A stretch of 64,000 bases of DNA, taken from NCBI RefSeq assembly GCF_021155765.1, contig NC_060118.1:2728001-2792000 (forward strand), read 5' to 3'. How positions within the stretch are numbered: the stretch's first letter is position 1; each line of letters starts with the position of its first letter. Below, one piece after another: positions 21,772 through 33,658 of the stretch. The notes under the pieces were generated by a model, which saw only the letters and a program-made list of their open reading frames with translations, was not told the origin of the DNA and did not search any database. The DNA comes from Diprion similis (taxonomy: Eukaryota > Arthropoda > Insecta > Hymenoptera > Diprionidae). The position numbers and the translations under genes were made by a program.

Positions 21772-24293
21772 CTTAGAGCATATACAGTGTAACATCCGAC
21801 CGGAACGTCCGTATGTTTTATTGTTTATGATAATTCCCTAACACTAGTTACCAACTAACCAAAACTCTAAATGTGAGAACTCTGTAAGAAAGGCATTCAA
21901 GGAAACTGCTTAACCATCTGAAAGCCCCTAGATGAGGCATAACAACCATTATCATTAATCAAGAGTCCAGAAACCATATTACAGGATCCTCACATTACAG
22001 GAGACTATGATATTATTATTTTATTATCACAATTTACTAACACCATTATATCGAAATATTATACAATACCTAGTTGCAAACACGGAGTTTAGAGCCACAT
22101 TATAGGCAACTGCGCTACAGCCTACAGCCCACGAGATAGATAAGACTATAACATGAAGATATATAATCAATATAATATAAAATTAATAACATTAGAGAAA
22201 TAACCTGTAAAGGTCAGGGACTGCGATACCTCCAAATACGTAAATACAAAGTATTCAACATTCCCTTCCAAAACGCCGTATTGTAGGCAACGCGCCCAAA
22301 CTTTGGAGGTAACGTAGACCTCTATTGCAGAACCGTACAGAACGCCACCTGGAGAGTGTATCAGTAACATAATAACAAAATCACCGAAGGTAAACTAACT
22401 TACGGGATGATTCTGTAGGGCGCGGCAATCAAAAGGTAACTCAGGAAAATAATAATGAATAGACTATTATTAAATCATCAAAATCAAAACATCCACATTA
22501 TTTTTGGAGACGAAGTGTAATAGTGTTCCAGGATTAATTATCTTCTATAAAATATATCAAATATTATATTAGAGAACGCTCTTGTATCGCAGCTAAACAT
22601 TAAGCAAGCAAATTAATCAATCATCTTTTATATAACCCTTCATTATATTCTCTAGCATACTAGAACATTCTAGAAATAAAAGTACGCTTGTAATATAACG
22701 CCTCGTACGCTCGAGAACGCCGACATTGTATAAAATCAAAACCAATATAACGATGTAGGTAAAGCTCGCACGGATTCAACCCTAGGAAGCGGCGATCTCG
22801 AGCATACGCGCGTTACGCGCCCGAAGGCCACCTCATAAAGTTGTGTTAGACCCCCTACTCCTTCAGTACAACTACCAAGGGACCGCGCACCTATCGACGA
22901 ATACACTAGCGCGTTGCACCAACACACATATACATGAAACTCATACCCATAAAATACACTAATTCAAATCCTAAAAAACGAATACCACTCTAGTTCTCAA
23001 TCTTAGAGAGGGGGTATGGAGCAAAGAGTTGGGGGCACAGTCCAAAGTCCAACTTTGCACCCAACACCAATAAATCCCATAGCATAACATATCAGCCTAG
23101 TTTTAATTCTTAGAATAAGGGGAAGAAATGCGTTGTGTGGGGCAATGCTCGAGGAGAGGATTTCACACCCCTATCGTTACCGCTCTGAATAAATACGAGC
23201 ACCCAGCGATCATTCGCTCTCTTGGTTTTTATCTCCAGTAGCTACAATTACTCAGTAGATCCTCGCGGTAAAATCCTCCAGCATTTGCATTTCGACAACG
23301 AATCTCTGCCCGATTCATTATCCAATTTTATATTATTAAAATTTGTTCATTCTTATTCTGTGTGTTTAATCAAAATATATTCTACTTTAAGCCAATTCCA
23401 AATCTAAATTCTGTGCTCATTTAAAACAAGTTCCTTCATCACACCCATTCAACAGTTCCGGAAGAAGCCGTCTCATAAAAGGTAAGGTAAATGTTATTCT
23501 AATAATTTATAACAATTTCCAACTCTCCGTTAATATCCAATTACGCGAATTTGATCAAGTTGTCCATTTCACTTCAGTGATTAATCGATATTGGCGACCC
23601 ACAACTACTGATGTGAAGTCTAGCTAAACATCCGCGATAATCTCTAGTGGCAGTTTTGGGGAATTTTCGTGGAGTGCCGCTCCGACGTCACAACAGTATG
23701 GAGGAAGCGTGGCGACGGAAAACCGGCGAAAGAGAGGGACATAGTAAGACTAGTATTTCTCTCTTTCTACAGCAAGAGCGTACCTATCGTAATTGAGTGC
23801 CCCAAACACTGCAGCGATATTGTAATGCGAAGAACATGTCCTACACATGCAAATGCACTAGGGGGTCAGGCGATTGAAACAAGTCGGTAAACTGTTGAGA
23901 AATACATGATTGAGTGACACAAAATTGTTGATACAAACCCTATCATAACCTAAAAAATGAGTAACGTGAAACTTACCGATGAAAACTAATAAAACCTTCT
24001 ATAACATCTTGCTCAAGTTCGCGCGTAGAAACATTTCCCTGTCATGATTTCATTCATCAAGTATTGAAGTCTGCTATAGGCAGTGTTTATAAGCTTCCAA
24101 GGTATGTTCAACAAACCCAGGGCGCCGGGGCCCTGTGCAACGAGCGTGAGTGTTCGGGGCGCTGACGTCAGTCAACCAATCGCGAGCGTGCGAGACAGAG
24201 AAAAGTACTCGTCTTAATATTCCCCTCTCTGTGCCGTTTTCCACTTACACGAAAGGGTATACAAGGCTTCCTCCATACTGTATATGCTCTAAG
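21772..24293. mobile_element. 613-bp MITE with promoter-like cargo, split by a solo LTR
   Basis: Perfect 28-bp terminal inverted repeats (start CTTAGAGCATATACAG, then TATGGAGGAAGC) are flanked by the exact 8-bp TSD GCCTAACT (21764-21771 and 24294-24301). Removing the solo LTR at 21788-23692 and its duplication leaves 613 bp. On the minus strand its interior (about 24190 down to 23910) matches the promoter-like and 5' region at about 15756-15793 plus 16393-16598, with an extra ~60 bp that begins CG|GTAAGTTTC like an intron donor. Class by TSD is hAT, P or Merlin; no transposase. Confidence 0.8.
21788..23692 (+). mobile_element. Solo LTR, family B, copy 2
   Basis: A 1,905-bp unit starts TGTAACATCCGACCGGAACG and ends GCTCCGACGTCACA, with 4-bp TSD ACAG (21784-21787, 23693-23696). 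It closely matches 9056-10952 in the same orientation. It is inserted in the left terminal repeat of the MITE, which dates it as younger than that MITE. Confidence 0.85.
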
Positions 24294-24706
24294 GCCTAAC
24301 TTCAGTACAAGAATCTTGCGACAAACCTAAAAGTTACTAGAAATTACCTAGTTACACACATTCAACTACCTTTTATTAATAGAAGGGATATACTTACCTC
24401 AAAGGTCGCGAGATCCTTTTACAGAACCTCAGTAATACTACAGGTATCATTTAAACCGTTAAAAGTGTTATTTAGCATTAATCAAGTCTACAAAAACCCC
24501 TAGAGTAAAACTACCAGGAGAGCAAAGACTAAACGCCGTATTATAGGCAGGCAAGTTTTACACGGAGTAGTTCCGTGGGTAACAATACCATAGACACAAC
24601 CAACATATATCCCCAACAACAATACGCTTGCATCTATACACGTATAAATATATACATATGTACTTGTTTCTTTTATATTATCAGAATATTAAATTTTATC
24701 AATATA

Positions 24707-24935
24707 TGTAGGAGTGAGACTGGCAAGGGTTCGTTCGGGTGGTGAGCCTATGCCTACGACTCGTGTGCGTAATTCAGAGTGCTTGACTCACACCGGAGAC
24801 CACGTACGTCTATCACGACGACCGGCTCACTTCTGATCTATTGAGTCTCATGAGCTCACTCTTATATCTATCGTACGACTGACCTGCCATCTGTACTAAC
24901 CTCTTAAGTTACCATACAAGGGATTCACTCCCACA
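24707..24935 (+). mobile_element. Short LTR-like element (229 bp)
   Basis: Starts TGTAGGAGTGAGACTGG and ends GGATTCACTCCCACA, with TATA on both sides as a possible 4-bp TSD. The first 11 bases are nearly the inverse of the last 11, so a small TIR element is also possible. Confidence 0.5.
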
Positions 24936-26364
24936 TATATACCTATATCTCAATATCTCAAAATATCTAAACCAAAAACATTCTTCTTAAATGATCAAAT
25001 TATTATATTACTTGCGTTATTACTAATATTATTATATTTGAATTGTTACTATTAATTTAAATTACAATTATATTTGAATTGTTACTATTAATCCACTATT
25101 CTTACCACACTTAAGTATCTGGGGAATTATTACGCTTATTCCCGTATGAAAGAGATACTATAAGCCAAACCTAAGTTGATAAAACAATTTTGATTCCAAA
25201 TAATATTACAAGATTGTACTGCGGGCGAATCTAATTCATACCATATCGCACCACCGTCAACCTAAGGCTAGGTGACGCAACTCAAATTTTCAGAATCAGT
25301 ACGCTGCACTGGCAACGTTGCAGAGCCTTGAGGGATATATTCAATCCTAGATGAAAAAGCCTATCAGCCGATATTACTTTACCTTTAATGTTAAATGTTA
25401 AACATTATGAATAAACCCTGAAGGTGAAGCAACCCCGCAAACTTTACTATACATACTTAAACGCAACACACCCCCAAACACCTGTTCAATCTTGCACACC
25501 TGTGCGCTCTTTTTACACAAGTATTAAAATTCAATAATCAACCAAACAGCTATTACTTATCTAATATTAAAGACATTTTTAACTATAAAATAATTCTGAG
25601 ACGTTACATGAAGCCACCAGCGAAAAACATCCAAAATTCAAATTATTAAATATCATAAAACCGAACAAAGAGAGCTTTGGTAGCCAGCTAGAAGCTAGCC
25701 GGGCTACGCAGGGCAAACCATATAAGGTAACAACCAAGACGCTAATTAGGTCACCTTGATCGGAACCAATCACGGTCCAGCTACCCCCAAATCTTCACTG
25801 GTGACTCAATGTAATAAATCTGTCACCCAAAAATTGTACAGGAGCATAGGAGATTTTGCCCTATATGAACAGGTGCAGATTGGACTCCGAGAGCATTACT
25901 ATTTTAAACTTTTAACTGTTACCCTGTCGCTCTGCCCCAGAGCATTATTTTAACTAACAAGGGGACATCGCCTGGTCAGGTGACCGATTCGGACCAAATT
26001 TATACCACACGTAGGGTCCACCCAGGAGTGTAACAGGTGCAAGTTATAGGACCCACATCTCAAGCATTCTCGAGATAGAAAAAGTTAATATTTTCCAAAT
26101 GTTCATATACTATCCGCGTGGGACAGATCCTAACCGGCGCGCAGCGCAGTCGGGAACGACTCCATTTCGTAAGCGGTGGATCGCTGGATCGAACCCCGAC
26201 GGGTGTATTTTTTTTTTGTTGTCAATTTTGTACGGCTCCTGCTTATGTAATTACAGTAATATTCCTGCAAATGAATAAATAAATATATTTTTTTGTGGGT
26301 TATTTTGGTGTCACAAGGAAAAGCGATCAGGTTTCATTAATTTATTTATTTATTTATTAATATA
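24936..26364. other. Repeat-derived DNA without a gene
   Basis: Contains two direct copies of TTATATTTGAATTGTTACTA near 25034 and 25070. A block from about 25890 to 26300 recurs inverted at about 53130-53530, including GTCGCTCTGCCCCAGAGCATT-like and GGACCCACATCTCAAGC segments. No open frame with family features. Confidence 0.4.
26145..26216 (+). repeat. tRNA-like segment within a dispersed repeat
   Basis: It has an A-box-like GCGCGCAGCGCAG, a B-box-like GGATCGAACCCC and a T run at the end (possible Pol III stop). A relative on the minus strand at about 53205-53290 can form an anticodon arm with loop TTCGTAA (CGT, threonine-like). Homology between the two loci extends beyond the T run, so this is part of a repeat, probably SINE-like or a tRNA pseudogene, not a functional tRNA. 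Confidence 0.4.
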
Positions 26365-26815
26365 TGTCAGATAATCGATAAATTATAAGAGAATTACACA
26401 ATTAAATTACAGTGACACGGAAAACACAACTTTATTCAATCTTTAGAATATCAAATCTATTTGAAAAACAGTAACCAAGCCAAACAACAAAACAACAACA
26501 ATCAAACTAAAACAAGCCATCGCAATATTACATAACCGGTGACCAAAATACAATAACCGAACAACATGGTGATGGTGAAGCGACACGGCCGTACTGACTA
26601 GCACGCGTCTCGAGTGCCAAGTTTTCATTCTTCTAATTCATTTCTGAAACAATAAAACAGACATCGAACAAACCATCATTAGTTCTCGTTCGGCTTTCCT
26701 GACCATACAAGTCTGGCATATTAGCTCAGTTGAATCCCATGATATATCTACATCATGTGTGCAACCATGTGCATCGTTTTATCTATTTCATGACATTTCT
26801 CAAATTCCAAGGCAC

Positions 26816-26995
26816 CAATAGCTCTGCAGGCATGCCTTATGCATCCGTACATGTTCTAACTATTGCCTTCATCCACAATAGCTCTGCAGGCATGCCTTAT
26901 GCATCCGTACATGTTCTAACTATTTCTTCCATTCACAATAGCTCTGCAGGCATGCCTTTATGCATCCATACATGTTCTAACTATTATGACTTGCC
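26816..26995. repeat. Three tandem copies of a ~60-bp unit
   Basis: Three copies share AATAGCTCTGCAGGCATGCC and ACATGTTCTAACTAT; the third has one extra T in TTTATGCATCC. They lie inside the TRIM-like element. A plus-strand frame of 187 codons runs across them, but the third copy changes frame relative to the first two, so coding is unlikely. Confidence 0.75.
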
Positions 26996-27436
26996 GAATC
27001 ATTCTCAAGTTTCATTTAGGCTTTGCGTTCGAGGATTCTGGGTGATCAAGTCCAGCGAGCCACGAAAGCCAAAGTCGTACTCGCGAATTGAAACAACGAT
27101 AACCAACAGAGTCTCATGCTCTCTTCGGATTTCTATAAATAAATCCGGTTCAATCAAAACCACATGTTTCTGCAAATTATTGCTACATCTGTTCTCAACA
27201 ACTTATTGTCTTAACCCACAAGGGTTCATCTCAGCAAAACATGTTTGCATTCATGACCAAAAACTTTGGGCACATCAACAGTTTTCTCTTTAAAACAAAC
27301 AAGTCACTTCGCGACTTTGTTCTTACCTTCTTCGCTTTCTGCGACATGATGTCAGATACTCGATAAATTATAAGAGAATTACACAATTAAATTACAGTGA
27401 CACGGAAAACACAACTTTATTCAATCTTTAGAATAT

Positions 27437-27665
27437 TATAAGCGTGCAAACGTGTGAGAGAATGCGAGTGAGAGAGTGCGAGAGAAAATGGCGAGGGACG
27501 AAAGGAAGATGTACGAGGGAGTGGGTGCATGTACCTCAACTAGTCGGCTACAGGCCTTTGTCTAGAGAACACGCAAAGTTATTAAACTCTTATATATATA
27601 TATATACGCTGTTCGATCTCCTTGTTTTCTTCACCCTTTCCTCTTCCGAAAAGTACGTGATAATA
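27437..27665 (+). repeat. 5' LTR of the gypsy element
   Basis: 229 bp; first dinucleotide TA instead of TG. A region resembling a tRNA primer-binding site (AATCAGAAGTGGGATC) follows at once. Confidence 0.85.
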
Positions 27666-27787
27666 AATCAGAAGTGGGATCAGGACGAAATAAGACTGAA
27701 CGAGTGTAAATGTGATGTGCGACCGAGTTATTTCGACGAGAAAAAGCTCGACGTGAAAACACGGCCGACAGTGAAAAACACCAGCAA

Positions 27788-29626
27788 ATGATGACCCAGA
27801 CGAGACGACAAAGTGAAAGACTTAAAAACTCTGAACAAACGCTGGATAAATATTACAAAGTGTTAAGAAAAGCAGTAATGAGTTCGAACGACAACGTTAG
27901 ACAAAATCTAGACAAGGTCATGACGGATTCTGGTGATTACGAGTTTCATCAGAATAAAACGTTTGAAGACACAACGGTCGGCGGGGTTAGTCAGATATCT
28001 GTTGTATCGACTAATCCGACACATACGAGTACAATGTCAAGTTACCAGACGGGACAATCGACATTACCGACGAATACGACGACGATCAGTTCGATCGCGA
28101 ACACGGCCACAAACATGGCGCCAGGGGTGCAAAACACAAGCGAATATGGATTTGCGAACGATCAGCTGACAAGGAATCCGGTGACTGCACCGAACCTTTT
28201 CGTGCCGCATATCGCCTCTACGCCATTTGTGACGAGACAGAACCCGACCCTGATACCGCAAACGACGATGCCTGGATTTCCTCAACACGGATTTCAACAA
28301 CACGCAACGCAATATCAATACGCAATGCCACAGCAAGCACCAGTGATGTCAACAGGACTAAATCAGGTACCACCGTTCGATTTACAATCTTTGCTACAGA
28401 CACTTATACGAGAAACGGTTTAGAGTGTAACTGAGGCGCGAAATCTCGAGCGACCGCAACCGGTCGTATCAACAGGGTTCGACAGACAACTCGCCAAACT
28501 CGTACCCGAGTTCAACCCGAATAAAAATTCGTTGCGAACGATCGATATGTGGCTCGCGAAAATTGATGAATACGCTGAAGCGTATGGATGGTCCGGAAAA
28601 GCAACTATTCGTCACGCTTTGACAAAGTTGAAAGGAAGCGCCAAAGTTTGGCATGATTCAATGTCGACGGTGCAACGAACATGGAACCAATGGAAACGAC
28701 TGCTCAAGGACGCCTTCCCGAGTACTGTGAGAATTCAACGCAAATATCACGAGATGATCGAACGTAAGAAGCAGCCACGAGAATCGATCGAGGAATATTT
28801 TCACGCGAAGGTAGGCTTGGCGAGGCAATGCCGAATGAACGACGACGACATTATTGAAATCGTAATCGGAGGACTGATCGACAGTAATATCATCCAATCC
28901 TTGAGTATTAAGGATTTCCCATCTCTCAAAGTTCTTTTGCTAAGTCTCAAGAGAATGGAAGACCGTATGAAGATCACAAAATCCGAAGAAACGAACAAAA
29001 AAGCAGCTAATCCGAAGGATGGAGAATCCCGAGGAGCGGCTCGGAATCAAATTAAAAAAAAAGCGACTCAAAACGAAAAAGGGGATCCACTGTGCTTCAA
29101 TTGCAACGAGTATGGGCATATTTCTCTGAAGTGTCCAAAAGAACAGCGACGTAAACGATGCAATAAATGCAACAAAGTTGGTCATTTCGCGGTGCAATGC
29201 ACGGCACAAGCGACTACCGTGAAACCAGCGGCGAAAAATCTCCAAACTCTCCATATCGTTGAGGACCCGGAAGCATCACGCGAGACTGAAGAAACGAAGC
29301 AAACCAATGAAGCGGGTTGCGAACAACCACGAATATTGGCCATTAGGAATCCAGGAGAAACTGATGGAAATCTGAAATGTTTCACAGACGCTATGGTAAA
29401 CGGATTAGCTGTAAGAGCGTACGTCGACTTTGGGAGCAAATGTGTAACGCCGCGAGAGGAAGACGCTCGTAAACTGAAGGTGAGGATACGAAAACTTGAC
29501 AAACCACCCATCATCGAAGGCTGGGGCTCAGGTAAAATCAAGGTCACGGAAGCAACCGATATACATCTGGTTATCGACAAAGCACAAGCGACAGTTCCGG
29601 CCTACATCGTTCCCGATTTCGTCTAG
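27788..29626 (+). pseudogene. gypsy gag and protease region with an internal stop
   Basis: The frame opens at 27788 with a basic, Thr/Gln-rich N-terminus. It is cut by TAG at 28421-28423, but the same frame then continues through the Gag core and two CCHC zinc knuckles (CFNCNEYGHISLKC and CNKCNKVGHFAVQC, about 29095-29205). An aspartic-protease-like segment follows (about 29390-29620), where the active-site triad reads DFG instead of D-S/T-G. A second TAG at 29624-29626 separates it from pol, which is in the same frame. Knuckles bind genomic RNA in this family. The changed protease triad and stops indicate decay, unless the stops are read through. Confidence 0.85.
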
Positions 29627-32600
29627 GAAATTCCACTACTCGTAGGACAGCCATTTACGGAGCTACGAAACGTTACGGTAATCAAGCGCAAAAATTATGT
29701 ACGAGTCTTCCAAGAGAACGACGATGTTGACGACGACTTTGGAAAACTAACGACCCTAACGATTCCGGAGCTGGACGAGAGGAAAATCAGTCGCTGGGCG
29801 AAAGAACAAGTTGTTCTTCCACCGAATTACATCGGCTTTATTGGTGTTTACGCAGAGGCGACGGAAAAAGCCTCGGACTTGTTTATCGACTGGCAACAAC
29901 GAATAGAGGGGAATAAACAACATTTCGTCCCGAGATGCATTATATCCCTGAACGACGTGAAGGTAAGCCACGTGCCGGTTGTGAACAACTCTAAGGAGAA
30001 TATCGTTTTCAAACCAGGCGTGCGAGTTGTACGAGCGAACAGTTGCAAGCCGGATGGTATCGACACACGGTCGACCATAGTCCACGTCGAAGATCAAAAT
30101 TTGGAGCCGTTACCTCCCGATGCTGTACAAACAGACCCAAGTTTGAGTGACCTTCAACGTACGAAGCTAATTGAACTTCTCCAACGGTATCGCGATGTTT
30201 TTGCGATGACAGTTCAAGAATTGGGAGTGGCACGAAACGCAGAAATGAAGATTGAGCTTACGTCGAAGGAGCCAATGACTTTCCGACCTTACCGACTGTC
30301 ACATCACGAACGGAAACTGGTTAATGACATGACCATGGAATTGAAAGACTGTGGTATTATTGTTGATTCGAATTCACCGTACTCATTTCCGGTTTTGATG
30401 GTGAAAAAGAAATGGGGAGAATCGCGTATGTGCGTGGACTACAGGGCGCTGAATAAGGTAATGAAAAATGATAAATATCCCCTTCCCCTTATTGACGATC
30501 AATTAGAACGGCTAGCGGGATGCAAGTATTATACGAGCTTGGACATGGCCATGGGCTATTATCAGATACCTCTCGCCGAAGAACCCCAAGAACTGACAGC
30601 ATTCGTTACGACTGATGGCCAATATCAGTTCACACGAGTTCCGTTTGGATTGGCGAACCCACCCGCTGTATTTCAACGGATGATAAATAAAACGCTAGGC
30701 CCGCTGGCCTACACTATTGCTTTAGCATACATGGACGATATATTGATACCTACGAGGACTTTCGAAGAGGGTCTGGAGCATTTGGAGCAGATACTGGAAG
30801 TCTTTCGGGGAGCAGGACTCAAGTTAAAACTTTCGAAGTGCAAGTTTTTACGCGAAAAGGTAACCTTTTTGGGATACGATATCTCTGAAAAGGCATCCAA
30901 CCTGGTAACTACAAGCTGAAGAGCGTCGAGAATTTCCCCAAGCCAAAGAACGAACACGAAGTTCGAAGATTTGTTGGTCTGATGAGTTATTTCAGACGGT
31001 TCATCCGGAATTTCGCTATTCAAGCAGCGCCGTTAACAACACTGCTACGAAAAGATTCCAAGTTTGAGTGGAATGAGGACCAGGACGACGCGTTCCAGTT
31101 CCTACGAACGAAACTCGCCGAAAAACCGATTCTAGTCGCGTTCACGCCGAACATGTCAATCGAGCTGCACACGGACGCCAGTAGGGAGGACTCGGAGCGA
31201 TCCTTCTGCAAAGGCAACACGACGAGACATTGCGACCTGTTTGCTATGCGAGTAAACAAACCACTGAAAACGAGAAGAAATATCATTCGTACGAATTGGA
31301 AACCCTCGCAGTGGTACGGGCCACCGAGAAGTTTCGATCATTTCTTCTGGGCGAGGAGTTCACCGTGGTTACGGACTGCAATTCTGTTCGCAGCACATTT
31401 TCGAAGAAAGACCTGATACCAAGAATCGCACGATGGTGGTTACGTCTTCAAGAGTTTACGTTCACCGTAAATCATCGACCGGGAACACAGATGTCACACG
31501 TAGATGCGCTGAGTCGGGCACCCTGGGGAGGACCCGAAGAAATCCAAGACGTAGACGGATTAACGATCCTAACAAACAACGTCGAGATCGACGATTGGTT
31601 ATCAGTTGCCCAACGCGCTGACCCAAAATTACGAGAGATAATCGATAAATTACGACTCAAGAACGAAAACGATCCAGACTTTGTATTAGAAAATGGTCGT
31701 CTTTTCAAACGCGATGAAAACGAAGACGGAGTCAAACTTAAGTGGGTTGTGCCGGAAAAAGCACGATGGCAAATACTCAGGAAAAATCACGATGACATTG
31801 GACATTTCGCACTGGACAAGACTTTGGCGAAAATTAGAGAGCTGTATTGGTTTCTGAGGATGCGTCGCTACGTGAAGGGTTACATTGGAGCATGTCTGCC
31901 GTGTTTACGACACAAACATCCAGCGGGGAAACGACCGGGAAATCTGCACTCCATCGATAAGGTTGGTCAACCCTTTCACACGATCCATATCGACCACTTG
32001 GGGCCATTTGTCAAGAGTAAACGAGGGAACAAGTCATCTCATTGTGGGAGTCGATGCATTTACGAAGTACGTAGTTTTGCGACCAGTTAAAAATACGAAA
32101 TCGGCGCCTGCGATTCGCTTTTTAAAAGACATTATCTTGTTTTTCGGAGCACCGACACGACTTATAACAGATCAAGGAACTGCATTCACGAGTCGAATAT
32201 TTGAGGCGTTCTGCAAAGAAATGGATATCGTTCACGTCCGAAATTCGACGGCGACCCCGCGAGCAAACGGCCAGGTCGGAAGGTACAACCGTATGATCAC
32301 TCCCGCCCTCGCGAGCATGACTCAGGACAACGTAGGAAGAGATTGGGACGTCCACGTACGAAGCCTACAATGGGGAATCAATAACACGATTCACAAGATA
32401 ACGAAATAAACCCCGTTTTCGCTGTTGTTCAATCATACTCCAAGGAGCATAACGGGAGACGGACTCGAAAACGAGATAAAAAGCACTCCAGACGTAGACA
32501 AAAAATGATAACGAGCCATTGAGTTGATTAGGAGCGATCAACTGCGACAAGGAATTCGGTACAACGCAAAACGAGCAAAATCCCAAAAGTACTTGCCAGG

Positions 32601-33054
32601 TGATTTGGTGATGGTAGAGAGAATACCCGCGGCTACTGGGCAATCTCTGAAATTGGCTTAAAAATACAAAGGGCCGTACATTATCACGGAGGTGTTGCCA
32701 CATGATCGTTATCGCGTGGAAGATCTCCCAGGACTACAGAACACGCAGCGATTCTATTCCAACACCGTGCCTATCGACAAAATAAAACGGTGAGAATTAT
32801 TTGAAGCAGAAACCGCTGGCGAACTCGGAGCTGATTCTGACGACGAAAGGGGCGGAGATCCGAGTGACCTCAAGGAAGTCTCGAGTAATATGGACACGCT
32901 CGACTCAAACGGTAACCACGAAGATGAAGCCCACGATGATGTCGGAGATGTTCGTCAGGACGACGGGAATAAAGGAACGACCGCGTCAGACGGGCAAACT
33001 GTCCGAAAACAGCCTCTTCGTAATCGAAGAAGACCCAAACGTTACGAAGATTGA
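29627..33054 (+). pseudogene. gypsy pol: reverse transcriptase, RNase H, integrase (broken)
   Basis: Reverse transcriptase lies at about 30180-30900 with YMDD at 30728-30739. RNase H follows (LHTDAS near 31170), then the integrase zinc region (H-x-H, C-x2-C near 31790-31915) and the catalytic core to about 32400. An acidic C-terminal tail ends at 33054. Breaks seen: frameshifts near 30900, 31190 and 32025, and stops at 32407-32409, 32659-32661 and 32791-32793. The third catalytic residue of the integrase DDE set, in the GQVxRYNR motif, is Gly (codon 32278-32280) where Glu is expected. The protein cannot work as it stands. Confidence 0.88.
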
Positions 33055-33207
33055 AGATCCAAGTTTTGTGTTTTCATTTTCTTTTAAGTTCAAAGTTTTA
33101 AGTTTTATTCGAGTTTATTTACGTCAGTTGACTTTTCAAAAGTTTATTGTTTTGTTGTTGGTAAAGAAAAATAAATCGAGGACGATTTATTGATGAGGAC
33201 GGCCGAA

Positions 33208-33432
33208 TGTAAGCGTGCAAATGTGTGAGAGAATGCGAGTGAGAGAGTGCGAGAGAAAATGGCGAGGGACGAAAGGAAGATGTACGAGTGAGTGGGGGCA
33301 TGTACCTCAACTAGTCGGCTACAGGCCTTTGTCTAGAGAACACGCAAAGTTATTAAACTCTTATATATATATACGCTGTTCGATCTCCTTGTTTTCTTCA
33401 CCCTTTCCTCTTCCGAAAAGTACGCGATAATA
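33208..33432 (+). repeat. 3' LTR of the gypsy element
   Basis: 225 bp, starting TGTAAGCGTGCAAATG; preceded by a short purine-rich stretch (GATGAGGACGG). Very similar to the 5' LTR, which implies a fairly recent insertion. Confidence 0.85.
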
Positions 33433-33590
33433 ATATCAAATCTATTTGAAAAACAGTAACCAAGCCAAACAACAAAACAACAACAATCAAACTAAAACAA
33501 GCCATCGCAATATTACATAACCGGCGACTAAAATACAATAACCGAACAACATGGTGATGGTGACGCGACATATATATTTATATATATATA

Positions 33591-33650
33591 CTAGGGGCTC
33601 CGCCCCTGCGCGCCTCGCGCGCCAACCCCACCTCGGCGCTACGCGCCTCA
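33591..33650 (-). mobile_element. Helitron-like 3' terminus with three hairpins
   Basis: On the minus strand the sequence ends GGGGCGGAGCCCCTAG followed by T, the Helitron pattern of a stem-loop, CTRR and insertion next to T. Three perfect hairpins stand in 55 bp: 33593-33607 (6-bp stem), 33608-33622 (5-bp stem) and 33635-33647 (5-bp stem). The OTU frame at 34340-34783 lies upstream in the same orientation. The matching 5' end was not found. Confidence 0.5.
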
Positions 33651-33658
33651 CTAGTTCC

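Larger units (their letters stand above)
21702..24706 (+). repeat. Repeat family E, copy iii, split by a MITE
   Basis: Begins TGTAACATCCGACCGCCCC; after 70 bp it is interrupted by the MITE at 21772-24293 and resumes at 24302. Sequence then matches copy i (5591-6092, inverted) to about 24706. No coding sequence. Confidence 0.6.
27437..33432 (+). mobile_element. Ty3/gypsy LTR retrotransposon, defective
   Basis: LTRs of 229 bp (27437-27665) and 225 bp (33208-33432) differ by a few bases and a TA-repeat length. The 5' LTR starts TATAAGCG where the 3' LTR has TGTAAGCG. ATAT flanks both ends (27433-27436, 33433-33436) and the target is confirmed by the intact sister LTR at 26365-26585. The order gag, protease, RT, RNase H, integrase is the Ty3/gypsy order. 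Several stops and frameshifts make it non-functional by itself. Confidence 0.9.
26365..33570 (-). mobile_element. Small non-autonomous LTR element (TRIM-like), split by gypsy
   Basis: Direct repeats of about 220 bp form its LTRs: 26365-26585 and 27350-27436 plus 33433-33570. They run TGTCAG...GCGACA, and TATA flanks the whole (26361-26364, 33571-33574). The only AATAAA in the LTR reads on the minus strand, which suggests that orientation. Without the gypsy insertion it is about 1.2 kb. The interior (26586-27349) has no gag or pol. The intact left LTR shows the empty gypsy target site. Confidence 0.7.

Noticed and set aside
9056..23692. The two family B LTRs as the ends of one 14.6-kb retrotransposon
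   Set aside because: Each has its own 4-bp TSD (CTAT and ACAG), each is inserted in a different element, and host genes including PQBP1 lie between them. They are separate solo LTRs.
26730..27293. 187-codon frame across the 60-bp tandem repeats
   Set aside because: The third repeat is read in another frame, composition is not protein-like, and it lies in a non-coding LTR element.
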